Positions 25,701-40,700 of a DNA stretch of 64,000 nucleotides are shown in pieces. Below the pieces are notes generated by a model. It had not been told where the DNA came from and did no database searches. It saw only the letters and a list, made by a program, of their open reading frames with translations. Source of the stretch: Strobilurus pachycystidiatus (taxonomy: Eukaryota > Basidiomycota > Agaricomycetes > Agaricales > Physalacriaceae); the NCBI GenBank assembly GCA_019915135.1, contig JAHLMK010000001.1, positions 6,407,965-6,471,964 on the forward strand. Direction: 5' to 3'. The position numbers and the translations under genes are program-made. Each line of letters begins with the position of its first letter. Position 1 is the stretch's first letter.

Positions 25701-28700
25701 GTAAGTATCAGACGTGCGTTCAAGTGATGGGTTCAAAGATGTCTTGGATTATCTTTGAACTAACGCAGATGTTCAATTTATTTCGTTAGGTGTCAACAAT
25801 GACTTCACGTTACGCTTCTTAATCGGAAACCTACTCGGTTGAAGAAAGCGAGCAATACGCTTGTTTTCGGATGTTCGGCATGACATGAACTTGAGTATAT
25901 GTAAAATATGAAGAGAAAACTCCAAGTGACGCGTGGCGGCATGTGCCGTGAGAGTCACAAATAACAGTTTGTTGGAACGGTGTATTGCGGGTGTTGCATT
26001 CAGTCAAGTTTGGTGTATCTGGGTTCGTAATCAAATTCCGAGTATGATGATGGCCCACGCGGACTGGGGTACTTGTATTTTGGGTACAGTCTATTTTTCG
26101 TATGCGGAAGTAATGTATTGGGCCGTAACGAGGAAACGAGATTAGGTAGACAGTTGATACTTCTGAATCAGTGAAGAGCATGAGGATACGCATCCAATGA
26201 TGCATAATATTCATTCGAAAACAGCTGTCTTGCGCTTGCGGACGGTTAGAGGTTGGTAACGCAGATCGAGGGATTCAGCCTAACGTAAAAAGCCCACCCG
26301 GCCTCGGATGTGTCTTTGGAAGGCCTATCCTTTCACTTTTAGTAGGTTAGGAGGTGAGGGCACATAGGCGACGTGCCACAAGAAGTTCAAACTCAGTTCA
26401 AGAAAGGGCGCGCGTACGAGGCCTCTGTCTCGGTGCGTATCGCAGTTCAAAGTAAGATGTGTATCACTAGACGAGTTCAAAGATGTCCTGAGTTGCTTTT
26501 GAACCGTTTACATTTTTTCTAACTTGTCAGATATGGCCTGTTAATGCGTCGTTTATTCGGAAGACTAGTCGGTCAAAGGAAGCAATCTATTCGCTCGTGC
26601 TCGGTTGTTCAAACTGTTATAGATCTGAGCACATGTGACATATGAAGGGCAGAGTCAAGTCAGGTCTGACGGCGAGTGCCGCAGGAGCCGTAAACAACAC
26701 ACGTTCATGCTAAATACCGGGAATGGTCGCAGTCAAGTTCAGAAATGTCGTAGTCAGTCAAAGATGGGCAATTCAGAATCGTATTGACATTTCGAGCGTG
26801 ATGATGGCCCACACGGGCTGTGCGACTTGCATTTTGACTATGGCCTCTTGTTTGCCTGTGGAAATAATGTCTTTGGCCGTAGTGCGGCAATGAGATTAGA
26901 TGGGGAGTTGATACTGCCGTATTCGAGAAGAGCACAAAGATACGGACAACACGTATAGTGTGAACAGATTGTGCACCTTATACGGGCTCACTCGGTTAGA
27001 AGGTTAGGTTCGGGTTAGAAGGTTTGGGGTTCTCGGTGTTCTCGCCCGCGCAGCGGAAGAGAACGTTTAAGAAAGGGCCCGCGTGCGGGGCCTCTGTCTC
27101 GGTGTGTATTGGAGACGCACCAAGATATGTGATATTATGCTAAACGTGCGTTCCGGCCGCGTTGTGATTTGATTCGGATAGTAAGTATCAGACGTGCGTT
27201 CAAGTGATGGGTTCAAAGATGTCTTGGATTATCTTTGAACTAACGCAGATGTTCAATTTATTTCGTTAGGTGTCAACAATGACTTCACGTTACGCTTCTT
27301 AATCGGAAACCTACTCGGTTGAAGAAAGCGAGCAATACGCTTGTTTTCGGATGTTCGGCATGACATGAACTTGAGTATATGTAAAATATGAAGAGAAAAC
27401 TCCAAGTGACGCGTGGCGGCATGTGCCGTGAGAGTCACAAATAACAGTTTGTTGGAACGGTGTATTGCGGGTGTTGCATTCAGTCAAGTTTGGTGTATCT
27501 GGGTTCGTAATCAAATTCCGAGTATGATGATGGCCCACGCGGACTGGGGTACTTGTATTTTGGGTACAGTCTATTTTTCGTATGCGGAAGTAATGTATTG
27601 GGCCGTAACGAGGAAACGAGATTAGGTAGACAGTTGATACTTCTGAATCAGTGAAGAGCATGAGGATACGCATCCAATGATGCATAATATTCATTCGAAA
27701 ACAGCTGTCTTGCGCTTGCGGACGGTTAGAGGTTGGTAACGCAGATCGAGGGATTCAGCCTAACGTAAAAAGCCCACCCGGCCTCGGATGTGTCTTTGGA
27801 AGGCCTATCCTTTCACTTTTAGTAGGTTAGGAGGTGAGGGCACATAGGCGACGTGCCACAAGAAGTTCAAACTCAGTTCAAGAAAGGGCGCGCGTACGAG
27901 GCCTCTGTCTCGGTGCGTATCGCAGTTCAAAGTAAGATGTGTATCACTAGACGAGTTCAAAGATGTCCTGAGTTGCTTTTGAACCGTTTACATTTTTTCT
28001 AACTTGTCAGATATGGCCTGTTAATGCGTCGTTTATTCGGAAGACTAGTCGGTCAAAGGAAGCAATCTATTCGCTCGTGCTCGGTTGTTCAAACTGTTAT
28101 AGATCTGAGCACATGTGACATATGAAGGGCAGAGTCAAGTCAGGTCTGACGGCGAGTGCCGCAGGAGCCGTAAACAACACACGTTCATGCTAAATACCGG
28201 GAATGGTCGCAGTCAAGTTCAGAAATGTCGTAGTCAGTCAAAGATGGGCAATTCAGAATCGTATTGACATTTCGAGCGTGATGATGGCCCACACGGGCTG
28301 TGCGACTTGCATTTTGACTATGGCCTCTTGTTTGCCTGTGGAAATAATGTCTTTGGCCGTAGTGCGGCAATGAGATTAGATGGGGAGTTGATACTGCCGT
28401 ATTCGAGAAGAGCACAAAGATACGGACAACACGTATAGTGTGAACAGATTGTGCACCTTATACGGGCTCACTCGGTTAGAAGGTTAGGTTCGGGTTAGAA
28501 GGTTTGGGGTTCTCGGTGTTCTCGCCCGCGCAGCGGAAGAGAACGTTTAAGAAAGGGCCCGCGTGCGGGGCCTCTGTCTCGGTGTGTATTGGAGACGCAC
28601 CAAGATATGTGATATTATGCTAAACGTGCGTTCCGGCCGCGTTGTGATTTGATTCGGATAGTAAGTATCAGACGTGCGTTCAAGTGATGGGTTCAAAGAT

Positions 28701-31700
28701 GTCTTGGATTATCTTTGAACTAACGCAGATGTTCAATTTATTTCGTTAGGTGTCAACAATGACTTCACGTTACGCTTCTTAATCGGAAACCTACTCGGTT
28801 GAAGAAAGCGAGCAATACGCTTGTTTTCGGATGTTCGGCATGACATGAACTTGAGTATATGTAAAATATGAAGAGAAAACTCCAAGTGACGCGTGGCGGC
28901 ATGTGCCGTGAGAGTCACAAATAACAGTTTGTTGGAACGGTGTATTGCGGGTGTTGCATTCAGTCAAGTTTGGTGTATCTGGGTTCGTAATCAAATTCCG
29001 AGTATGATGATGGCCCACGCGGACTGGGGTACTTGTATTTTGGGTACAGTCTATTTTTCGTATGCGGAAGTAATGTATTGGGCCGTAACGAGGAAACGAG
29101 ATTAGGTAGACAGTTGATACTTCTGAATCAGTGAAGAGCATGAGGATACGCATCCAATGATGCATAATATTCATTCGAAAACAGCTGTCTTGCGCTTGCG
29201 GACGGTTAGAGGTTGGTAACGCAGATCGAGGGATTCAGCCTAACGTAAAAAGCCCACCCGGCCTCGGATGTGTCTTTGGAAGGCCTATCCTTTCACTTTT
29301 AGTAGGTTAGGAGGTGAGGGCACATAGGCGACGTGCCACAAGAAGTTCAAACTCAGTTCAAGAAAGGGCGCGCGTACGAGGCCTCTGTCTCGGTGCGTAT
29401 CGCAGTTCAAAGTAAGATGTGTATCACTAGACGAGTTCAAAGATGTCCTGAGTTGCTTTTGAACCGTTTACATTTTTTCTAACTTGTCAGATATGGCCTG
29501 TTAATGCGTCGTTTATTCGGAAGACTAGTCGGTCAAAGGAAGCAATCTATTCGCTCGTGCTCGGTTGTTCAAACTGTTATAGATCTGAGCACATGTGACA
29601 TATGAAGGGCAGAGTCAAGTCAGGTCTGACGGCGAGTGCCGCAGGAGCCGTAAACAACACACGTTCATGCTAAATACCGGGAATGGTCGCAGTCAAGTTC
29701 AGAAATGTCGTAGTCAGTCAAAGATGGGCAATTCAGAATCGTATTGACATTTCGAGCGTGATGATGGCCCACACGGGCTGTGCGACTTGCATTTTGACTA
29801 TGGCCTCTTGTTTGCCTGTGGAAATAATGTCTTTGGCCGTAGTGCGGCAATGAGATTAGATGGGGAGTTGATACTGCCGTATTCGAGAAGAGCACAAAGA
29901 TACGGACAACACGTATAGTGTGAACAGATTGTGCACCTTATACGGGCTCACTCGGTTAGAAGGTTAGGTTCGGGTTAGAAGGTTTGGGGTTCTCGGTGTT
30001 CTCGCCCGCGCAGCGGAAGAGAACGTTTAAGAAAGGGCCCGCGTGCGGGGCCTCTGTCTCGGTGTGTATTGGAGACGCACCAAGATATGTGATATTATGC
30101 TAAACGTGCGTTCCGGCCGCGTTGTGATTTGATTCGGATAGTAAGTATCAGACGTGCGTTCAAGTGATGGGTTCAAAGATGTCTTGGATTATCTTTGAAC
30201 TAACGCAGATGTTCAATTTATTTCGTTAGGTGTCAACAATGACTTCACGTTACGCTTCTTAATCGGAAACCTACTCGGTTGAAGAAAGCGAGCAATACGC
30301 TTGTTTTCGGATGTTCGGCATGACATGAACTTGAGTATATGTAAAATATGAAGAGAAAACTCCAAGTGACGCGTGGCGGCATGTGCCGTGAGAGTCACAA
30401 ATAACAGTTTGTTGGAACGGTGTATTGCGGGTGTTGCATTCAGTCAAGTTTGGTGTATCTGGGTTCGTAATCAAATTCCGAGTATGATGATGGCCCACGC
30501 GGACTGGGGTACTTGTATTTTGGGTACAGTCTATTTTTCGTATGCGGAAGTAATGTATTGGGCCGTAACGAGGAAACGAGATTAGGTAGACAGTTGATAC
30601 TTCTGAATCAGTGAAGAGCATGAGGATACGCATCCAATGATGCATAATATTCATTCGAAAACAGCTGTCTTGCGCTTGCGGACGGTTAGAGGTTGGTAAC
30701 GCAGATCGAGGGATTCAGCCTAACGTAAAAAGCCCACCCGGCCTCGGATGTGTCTTTGGAAGGCCTATCCTTTCACTTTTAGTAGGTTAGGAGGTGAGGG
30801 CACATAGGCGACGTGCCACAAGAAGTTCAAACTCAGTTCAAGAAAGGGCGCGCGTACGAGGCCTCTGTCTCGGTGCGTATCGCAGTTCAAAGTAAGATGT
30901 GTATCACTAGACGAGTTCAAAGATGTCCTGAGTTGCTTTTGAACCGTTTACATTTTTTCTAACTTGTCAGATATGGCCTGTTAATGCGTCGTTTATTCGG
31001 AAGACTAGTCGGTCAAAGGAAGCAATCTATTCGCTCGTGCTCGGTTGTTCAAACTGTTATAGATCTGAGCACATGTGACATATGAAGGGCAGAGTCAAGT
31101 CAGGTCTGACGGCGAGTGCCGCAGGAGCCGTAAACAACACACGTTCATGCTAAATACCGGGAATGGTCGCAGTCAAGTTCAGAAATGTCGTAGTCAGTCA
31201 AAGATGGGCAATTCAGAATCGTATTGACATTTCGAGCGTGATGATGGCCCACACGGGCTGTGCGACTTGCATTTTGACTATGGCCTCTTGTTTGCCTGTG
31301 GAAATAATGTCTTTGGCCGTAGTGCGGCAATGAGATTAGATGGGGAGTTGATACTGCCGTATTCGAGAAGAGCACAAAGATACGGACAACACGTATAGTG
31401 TGAACAGATTGTGCACCTTATACGGGCTCACTCGGTTAGAAGGTTAGGTTCGGGTTAGAAGGTTTGGGGTTCTCGGTGTTCTCGCCCGCGCAGCGGAAGA
31501 GAACGTTTAAGAAAGGGCCCGCGTGCGGGGCCTCTGTCTCGGTGTGTATTGGAGACGCACCAAGATATGTGATATTATGCTAAACGTGCGTTCCGGCCGC
31601 GTTGTGATTTGATTCGGATAGTAAGTATCAGACGTGCGTTCAAGTGATGGGTTCAAAGATGTCTTGGATTATCTTTGAACTAACGCAGATGTTCAATTTA

Positions 31701-34700
31701 TTTCGTTAGGTGTCAACAATGACTTCACGTTACGCTTCTTAATCGGAAACCTACTCGGTTGAAGAAAGCGAGCAATACGCTTGTTTTCGGATGTTCGGCA
31801 TGACATGAACTTGAGTATATGTAAAATATGAAGAGAAAACTCCAAGTGACGCGTGGCGGCATGTGCCGTGAGAGTCACAAATAACAGTTTGTTGGAACGG
31901 TGTATTGCGGGTGTTGCATTCAGTCAAGTTTGGTGTATCTGGGTTCGTAATCAAATTCCGAGTATGATGATGGCCCACGCGGACTGGGGTACTTGTATTT
32001 TGGGTACAGTCTATTTTTCGTATGCGGAAGTAATGTATTGGGCCGTAACGAGGAAACGAGATTAGGTAGACAGTTGATACTTCTGAATCAGTGAAGAGCA
32101 TGAGGATACGCATCCAATGATGCATAATATTCATTCGAAAACAGCTGTCTTGCGCTTGCGGACGGTTAGAGGTTGGTAACGCAGATCGAGGGATTCAGCC
32201 TAACGTAAAAAGCCCACCCGGCCTCGGATGTGTCTTTGGAAGGCCTATCCTTTCACTTTTAGTAGGTTAGGAGGTGAGGGCACATAGGCGACGTGCCACA
32301 AGAAGTTCAAACTCAGTTCAAGAAAGGGCGCGCGTACGAGGCCTCTGTCTCGGTGCGTATCGCAGTTCAAAGTAAGATGTGTATCACTAGACGAGTTCAA
32401 AGATGTCCTGAGTTGCTTTTGAACCGTTTACATTTTTTCTAACTTGTCAGATATGGCCTGTTAATGCGTCGTTTATTCGGAAGACTAGTCGGTCAAAGGA
32501 AGCAATCTATTCGCTCGTGCTCGGTTGTTCAAACTGTTATAGATCTGAGCACATGTGACATATGAAGGGCAGAGTCAAGTCAGGTCTGACGGCGAGTGCC
32601 GCAGGAGCCGTAAACAACACACGTTCATGCTAAATACCGGGAATGGTCGCAGTCAAGTTCAGAAATGTCGTAGTCAGTCAAAGATGGGCAATTCAGAATC
32701 GTATTGACATTTCGAGCGTGATGATGGCCCACACGGGCTGTGCGACTTGCATTTTGACTATGGCCTCTTGTTTGCCTGTGGAAATAATGTCTTTGGCCGT
32801 AGTGCGGCAATGAGATTAGATGGGGAGTTGATACTGCCGTATTCGAGAAGAGCACAAAGATACGGACAACACGTATAGTGTGAACAGATTGTGCACCTTA
32901 TACGGGCTCACTCGGTTAGAAGGTTAGGTTCGGGTTAGAAGGTTTGGGGTTCTCGGTGTTCTCGCCCGCGCAGCGGAAGAGAACGTTTAAGAAAGGGCCC
33001 GCGTGCGGGGCCTCTGTCTCGGTGTGTATTGGAGACGCACCAAGATATGTGATATTATGCTAAACGTGCGTTCCGGCCGCGTTGTGATTTGATTCGGATA
33101 GTAAGTATCAGACGTGCGTTCAAGTGATGGGTTCAAAGATGTCTTGGATTATCTTTGAACTAACGCAGATGTTCAATTTATTTCGTTAGGTGTCAACAAT
33201 GACTTCACGTTACGCTTCTTAATCGGAAACCTACTCGGTTGAAGAAAGCGAGCAATACGCTTGTTTTCGGATGTTCGGCATGACATGAACTTGAGTATAT
33301 GTAAAATATGAAGAGAAAACTCCAAGTGACGCGTGGCGGCATGTGCCGTGAGAGTCACAAATAACAGTTTGTTGGAACGGTGTATTGCGGGTGTTGCATT
33401 CAGTCAAGTTTGGTGTATCTGGGTTCGTAATCAAATTCCGAGTATGATGATGGCCCACGCGGACTGGGGTACTTGTATTTTGGGTACAGTCTATTTTTCG
33501 TATGCGGAAGTAATGTATTGGGCCGTAACGAGGAAACGAGATTAGGTAGACAGTTGATACTTCTGAATCAGTGAAGAGCATGAGGATACGCATCCAATGA
33601 TGCATAATATTCATTCGAAAACAGCTGTCTTGCGCTTGCGGACGGTTAGAGGTTGGTAACGCAGATCGAGGGATTCAGCCTAACGTAAAAAGCCCACCCG
33701 GCCTCGGATGTGTCTTTGGAAGGCCTATCCTTTCACTTTTAGTAGGTTAGGAGGTGAGGGCACATAGGCGACGTGCCACAAGAAGTTCAAACTCAGTTCA
33801 AGAAAGGGCGCGCGTACGAGGCCTCTGTCTCGGTGCGTATCGCAGTTCAAAGTAAGATGTGTATCACTAGACGAGTTCAAAGATGTCCTGAGTTGCTTTT
33901 GAACCGTTTACATTTTTTCTAACTTGTCAGATATGGCCTGTTAATGCGTCGTTTATTCGGAAGACTAGTCGGTCAAAGGAAGCAATCTATTCGCTCGTGC
34001 TCGGTTGTTCAAACTGTTATAGATCTGAGCACATGTGACATATGAAGGGCAGAGTCAAGTCAGGTCTGACGGCGAGTGCCGCAGGAGCCGTAAACAACAC
34101 ACGTTCATGCTAAATACCGGGAATGGTCGCAGTCAAGTTCAGAAATGTCGTAGTCAGTCAAAGATGGGCAATTCAGAATCGTATTGACATTTCGAGCGTG
34201 ATGATGGCCCACACGGGCTGTGCGACTTGCATTTTGACTATGGCCTCTTGTTTGCCTGTGGAAATAATGTCTTTGGCCGTAGTGCGGCAATGAGATTAGA
34301 TGGGGAGTTGATACTGCCGTATTCGAGAAGAGCACAAAGATACGGACAACACGTATAGTGTGAACAGATTGTGCACCTTATACGGGCTCACTCGGTTAGA
34401 AGGTTAGGTTCGGGTTAGAAGGTTTGGGGTTCTCGGTGTTCTCGCCCGCGCAGCGGAAGAGAACGTTTAAGAAAGGGCCCGCGTGCGGGGCCTCTGTCTC
34501 GGTGTGTATTGGAGACGCACCAAGATATGTGATATTATGCTAAACGTGCGTTCCGGCCGCGTTGTGATTTGATTCGGATAGTAAGTATCAGACGTGCGTT
34601 CAAGTGATGGGTTCAAAGATGTCTTGGATTATCTTTGAACTAACGCAGATGTTCAATTTATTTCGTTAGGTGTCAACAATGACTTCACGTTACGCTTCTT

Positions 34701-37700
34701 AATCGGAAACCTACTCGGTTGAAGAAAGCGAGCAATACGCTTGTTTTCGGATGTTCGGCATGACATGAACTTGAGTATATGTAAAATATGAAGAGAAAAC
34801 TCCAAGTGACGCGTGGCGGCATGTGCCGTGAGAGTCACAAATAACAGTTTGTTGGAACGGTGTATTGCGGGTGTTGCATTCAGTCAAGTTTGGTGTATCT
34901 GGGTTCGTAATCAAATTCCGAGTATGATGATGGCCCACGCGGACTGGGGTACTTGTATTTTGGGTACAGTCTATTTTTCGTATGCGGAAGTAATGTATTG
35001 GGCCGTAACGAGGAAACGAGATTAGGTAGACAGTTGATACTTCTGAATCAGTGAAGAGCATGAGGATACGCATCCAATGATGCATAATATTCATTCGAAA
35101 ACAGCTGTCTTGCGCTTGCGGACGGTTAGAGGTTGGTAACGCAGATCGAGGGATTCAGCCTAACGTAAAAAGCCCACCCGGCCTCGGATGTGTCTTTGGA
35201 AGGCCTATCCTTTCACTTTTAGTAGGTTAGGAGGTGAGGGCACATAGGCGACGTGCCACAAGAAGTTCAAACTCAGTTCAAGAAAGGGCGCGCGTACGAG
35301 GCCTCTGTCTCGGTGCGTATCGCAGTTCAAAGTAAGATGTGTATCACTAGACGAGTTCAAAGATGTCCTGAGTTGCTTTTGAACCGTTTACATTTTTTCT
35401 AACTTGTCAGATATGGCCTGTTAATGCGTCGTTTATTCGGAAGACTAGTCGGTCAAAGGAAGCAATCTATTCGCTCGTGCTCGGTTGTTCAAACTGTTAT
35501 AGATCTGAGCACATGTGACATATGAAGGGCAGAGTCAAGTCAGGTCTGACGGCGAGTGCCGCAGGAGCCGTAAACAACACACGTTCATGCTAAATACCGG
35601 GAATGGTCGCAGTCAAGTTCAGAAATGTCGTAGTCAGTCAAAGATGGGCAATTCAGAATCGTATTGACATTTCGAGCGTGATGATGGCCCACACGGGCTG
35701 TGCGACTTGCATTTTGACTATGGCCTCTTGTTTGCCTGTGGAAATAATGTCTTTGGCCGTAGTGCGGCAATGAGATTAGATGGGGAGTTGATACTGCCGT
35801 ATTCGAGAAGAGCACAAAGATACGGACAACACGTATAGTGTGAACAGATTGTGCACCTTATACGGGCTCACTCGGTTAGAAGGTTAGGTTCGGGTTAGAA
35901 GGTTTGGGGTTCTCGGTGTTCTCGCCCGCGCAGCGGAAGAGAACGTTTAAGAAAGGGCCCGCGTGCGGGGCCTCTGTCTCGGTGTGTATTGGAGACGCAC
36001 CAAGATATGTGATATTATGCTAAACGTGCGTTCCGGCCGCGTTGTGATTTGATTCGGATAGTAAGTATCAGACGTGCGTTCAAGTGATGGGTTCAAAGAT
36101 GTCTTGGATTATCTTTGAACTAACGCAGATGTTCAATTTATTTCGTTAGGTGTCAACAATGACTTCACGTTACGCTTCTTAATCGGAAACCTACTCGGTT
36201 GAAGAAAGCGAGCAATACGCTTGTTTTCGGATGTTCGGCATGACATGAACTTGAGTATATGTAAAATATGAAGAGAAAACTCCAAGTGACGCGTGGCGGC
36301 ATGTGCCGTGAGAGTCACAAATAACAGTTTGTTGGAACGGTGTATTGCGGGTGTTGCATTCAGTCAAGTTTGGTGTATCTGGGTTCGTAATCAAATTCCG
36401 AGTATGATGATGGCCCACGCGGACTGGGGTACTTGTATTTTGGGTACAGTCTATTTTTCGTATGCGGAAGTAATGTATTGGGCCGTAACGAGGAAACGAG
36501 ATTAGGTAGACAGTTGATACTTCTGAATCAGTGAAGAGCATGAGGATACGCATCCAATGATGCATAATATTCATTCGAAAACAGCTGTCTTGCGCTTGCG
36601 GACGGTTAGAGGTTGGTAACGCAGATCGAGGGATTCAGCCTAACGTAAAAAGCCCACCCGGCCTCGGATGTGTCTTTGGAAGGCCTATCCTTTCACTTTT
36701 AGTAGGTTAGGAGGTGAGGGCACATAGGCGACGTGCCACAAGAAGTTCAAACTCAGTTCAAGAAAGGGCGCGCGTACGAGGCCTCTGTCTCGGTGCGTAT
36801 CGCAGTTCAAAGTAAGATGTGTATCACTAGACGAGTTCAAAGATGTCCTGAGTTGCTTTTGAACCGTTTACATTTTTTCTAACTTGTCAGATATGGCCTG
36901 TTAATGCGTCGTTTATTCGGAAGACTAGTCGGTCAAAGGAAGCAATCTATTCGCTCGTGCTCGGTTGTTCAAACTGTTATAGATCTGAGCACATGTGACA
37001 TATGAAGGGCAGAGTCAAGTCAGGTCTGACGGCGAGTGCCGCAGGAGCCGTAAACAACACACGTTCATGCTAAATACCGGGAATGGTCGCAGTCAAGTTC
37101 AGAAATGTCGTAGTCAGTCAAAGATGGGCAATTCAGAATCGTATTGACATTTCGAGCGTGATGATGGCCCACACGGGCTGTGCGACTTGCATTTTGACTA
37201 TGGCCTCTTGTTTGCCTGTGGAAATAATGTCTTTGGCCGTAGTGCGGCAATGAGATTAGATGGGGAGTTGATACTGCCGTATTCGAGAAGAGCACAAAGA
37301 TACGGACAACACGTATAGTGTGAACAGATTGTGCACCTTATACGGGCTCACTCGGTTAGAAGGTTAGGTTCGGGTTAGAAGGTTTGGGGTTCTCGGTGTT
37401 CTCGCCCGCGCAGCGGAAGAGAACGTTTAAGAAAGGGCCCGCGTGCGGGGCCTCTGTCTCGGTGTGTATTGGAGACGCACCAAGATATGTGATATTATGC
37501 TAAACGTGCGTTCCGGCCGCGTTGTGATTTGATTCGGATAGTAAGTATCAGACGTGCGTTCAAGTGATGGGTTCAAAGATGTCTTGGATTATCTTTGAAC
37601 TAACGCAGATGTTCAATTTATTTCGTTAGGTGTCAACAATGACTTCACGTTACGCTTCTTAATCGGAAACCTACTCGGTTGAAGAAAGCGAGCAATACGC

Positions 37701-40700
37701 TTGTTTTCGGATGTTCGGCATGACATGAACTTGAGTATATGTAAAATATGAAGAGAAAACTCCAAGTGACGCGTGGCGGCATGTGCCGTGAGAGTCACAA
37801 ATAACAGTTTGTTGGAACGGTGTATTGCGGGTGTTGCATTCAGTCAAGTTTGGTGTATCTGGGTTCGTAATCAAATTCCGAGTATGATGATGGCCCACGC
37901 GGACTGGGGTACTTGTATTTTGGGTACAGTCTATTTTTCGTATGCGGAAGTAATGTATTGGGCCGTAACGAGGAAACGAGATTAGGTAGACAGTTGATAC
38001 TTCTGAATCAGTGAAGAGCATGAGGATACGCATCCAATGATGCATAATATTCATTCGAAAACAGCTGTCTTGCGCTTGCGGACGGTTAGAGGTTGGTAAC
38101 GCAGATCGAGGGATTCAGCCTAACGTAAAAAGCCCACCCGGCCTCGGATGTGTCTTTGGAAGGCCTATCCTTTCACTTTTAGTAGGTTAGGAGGTGAGGG
38201 CACATAGGCGACGTGCCACAAGAAGTTCAAACTCAGTTCAAGAAAGGGCGCGCGTACGAGGCCTCTGTCTCGGTGCGTATCGCAGTTCAAAGTAAGATGT
38301 GTATCACTAGACGAGTTCAAAGATGTCCTGAGTTGCTTTTGAACCGTTTACATTTTTTCTAACTTGTCAGATATGGCCTGTTAATGCGTCGTTTATTCGG
38401 AAGACTAGTCGGTCAAAGGAAGCAATCTATTCGCTCGTGCTCGGTTGTTCAAACTGTTATAGATCTGAGCACATGTGACATATGAAGGGCAGAGTCAAGT
38501 CAGGTCTGACGGCGAGTGCCGCAGGAGCCGTAAACAACACACGTTCATGCTAAATACCGGGAATGGTCGCAGTCAAGTTCAGAAATGTCGTAGTCAGTCA
38601 AAGATGGGCAATTCAGAATCGTATTGACATTTCGAGCGTGATGATGGCCCACACGGGCTGTGCGACTTGCATTTTGACTATGGCCTCTTGTTTGCCTGTG
38701 GAAATAATGTCTTTGGCCGTAGTGCGGCAATGAGATTAGATGGGGAGTTGATACTGCCGTATTCGAGAAGAGCACAAAGATACGGACAACACGTATAGTG
38801 TGAACAGATTGTGCACCTTATACGGGCTCACTCGGTTAGAAGGTTAGGTTCGGGTTAGAAGGTTTGGGGTTCTCGGTGTTCTCGCCCGCGCAGCGGAAGA
38901 GAACGTTTAAGAAAGGGCCCGCGTGCGGGGCCTCTGTCTCGGTGTGTATTGGAGACGCACCAAGATATGTGATATTATGCTAAACGTGCGTTCCGGCCGC
39001 GTTGTGATTTGATTCGGATAGTAAGTATCAGACGTGCGTTCAAGTGATGGGTTCAAAGATGTCTTGGATTATCTTTGAACTAACGCAGATGTTCAATTTA
39101 TTTCGTTAGGTGTCAACAATGACTTCACGTTACGCTTCTTAATCGGAAACCTACTCGGTTGAAGAAAGCGAGCAATACGCTTGTTTTCGGATGTTCGGCA
39201 TGACATGAACTTGAGTATATGTAAAATATGAAGAGAAAACTCCAAGTGACGCGTGGCGGCATGTGCCGTGAGAGTCACAAATAACAGTTTGTTGGAACGG
39301 TGTATTGCGGGTGTTGCATTCAGTCAAGTTTGGTGTATCTGGGTTCGTAATCAAATTCCGAGTATGATGATGGCCCACGCGGACTGGGGTACTTGTATTT
39401 TGGGTACAGTCTATTTTTCGTATGCGGAAGTAATGTATTGGGCCGTAACGAGGAAACGAGATTAGGTAGACAGTTGATACTTCTGAATCAGTGAAGAGCA
39501 TGAGGATACGCATCCAATGATGCATAATATTCATTCGAAAACAGCTGTCTTGCGCTTGCGGACGGTTAGAGGTTGGTAACGCAGATCGAGGGATTCAGCC
39601 TAACGTAAAAAGCCCACCCGGCCTCGGATGTGTCTTTGGAAGGCCTATCCTTTCACTTTTAGTAGGTTAGGAGGTGAGGGCACATAGGCGACGTGCCACA
39701 AGAAGTTCAAACTCAGTTCAAGAAAGGGCGCGCGTACGAGGCCTCTGTCTCGGTGCGTATCGCAGTTCAAAGTAAGATGTGTATCACTAGACGAGTTCAA
39801 AGATGTCCTGAGTTGCTTTTGAACCGTTTACATTTTTTCTAACTTGTCAGATATGGCCTGTTAATGCGTCGTTTATTCGGAAGACTAGTCGGTCAAAGGA
39901 AGCAATCTATTCGCTCGTGCTCGGTTGTTCAAACTGTTATAGATCTGAGCACATGTGACATATGAAGGGCAGAGTCAAGTCAGGTCTGACGGCGAGTGCC
40001 GCAGGAGCCGTAAACAACACACGTTCATGCTAAATACCGGGAATGGTCGCAGTCAAGTTCAGAAATGTCGTAGTCAGTCAAAGATGGGCAATTCAGAATC
40101 GTATTGACATTTCGAGCGTGATGATGGCCCACACGGGCTGTGCGACTTGCATTTTGACTATGGCCTCTTGTTTGCCTGTGGAAATAATGTCTTTGGCCGT
40201 AGTGCGGCAATGAGATTAGATGGGGAGTTGATACTGCCGTATTCGAGAAGAGCACAAAGATACGGACAACACGTATAGTGTGAACAGATTGTGCACCTTA
40301 TACGGGCTCACTCGGTTAGAAGGTTAGGTTCGGGTTAGAAGGTTTGGGGTTCTCGGTGTTCTCGCCCGCGCAGCGGAAGAGAACGTTTAAGAAAGGGCCC
40401 GCGTGCGGGGCCTCTGTCTCGGTGTGTATTGGAGACGCACCAAGATATGTGATATTATGCTAAACGTGCGTTCCGGCCGCGTTGTGATTTGATTCGGATA
40501 GTAAGTATCAGACGTGCGTTCAAGTGATGGGTTCAAAGATGTCTTGGATTATCTTTGAACTAACGCAGATGTTCAATTTATTTCGTTAGGTGTCAACAAT
40601 GACTTCACGTTACGCTTCTTAATCGGAAACCTACTCGGTTGAAGAAAGCGAGCAATACGCTTGTTTTCGGATGTTCGGCATGACATGAACTTGAGTATAT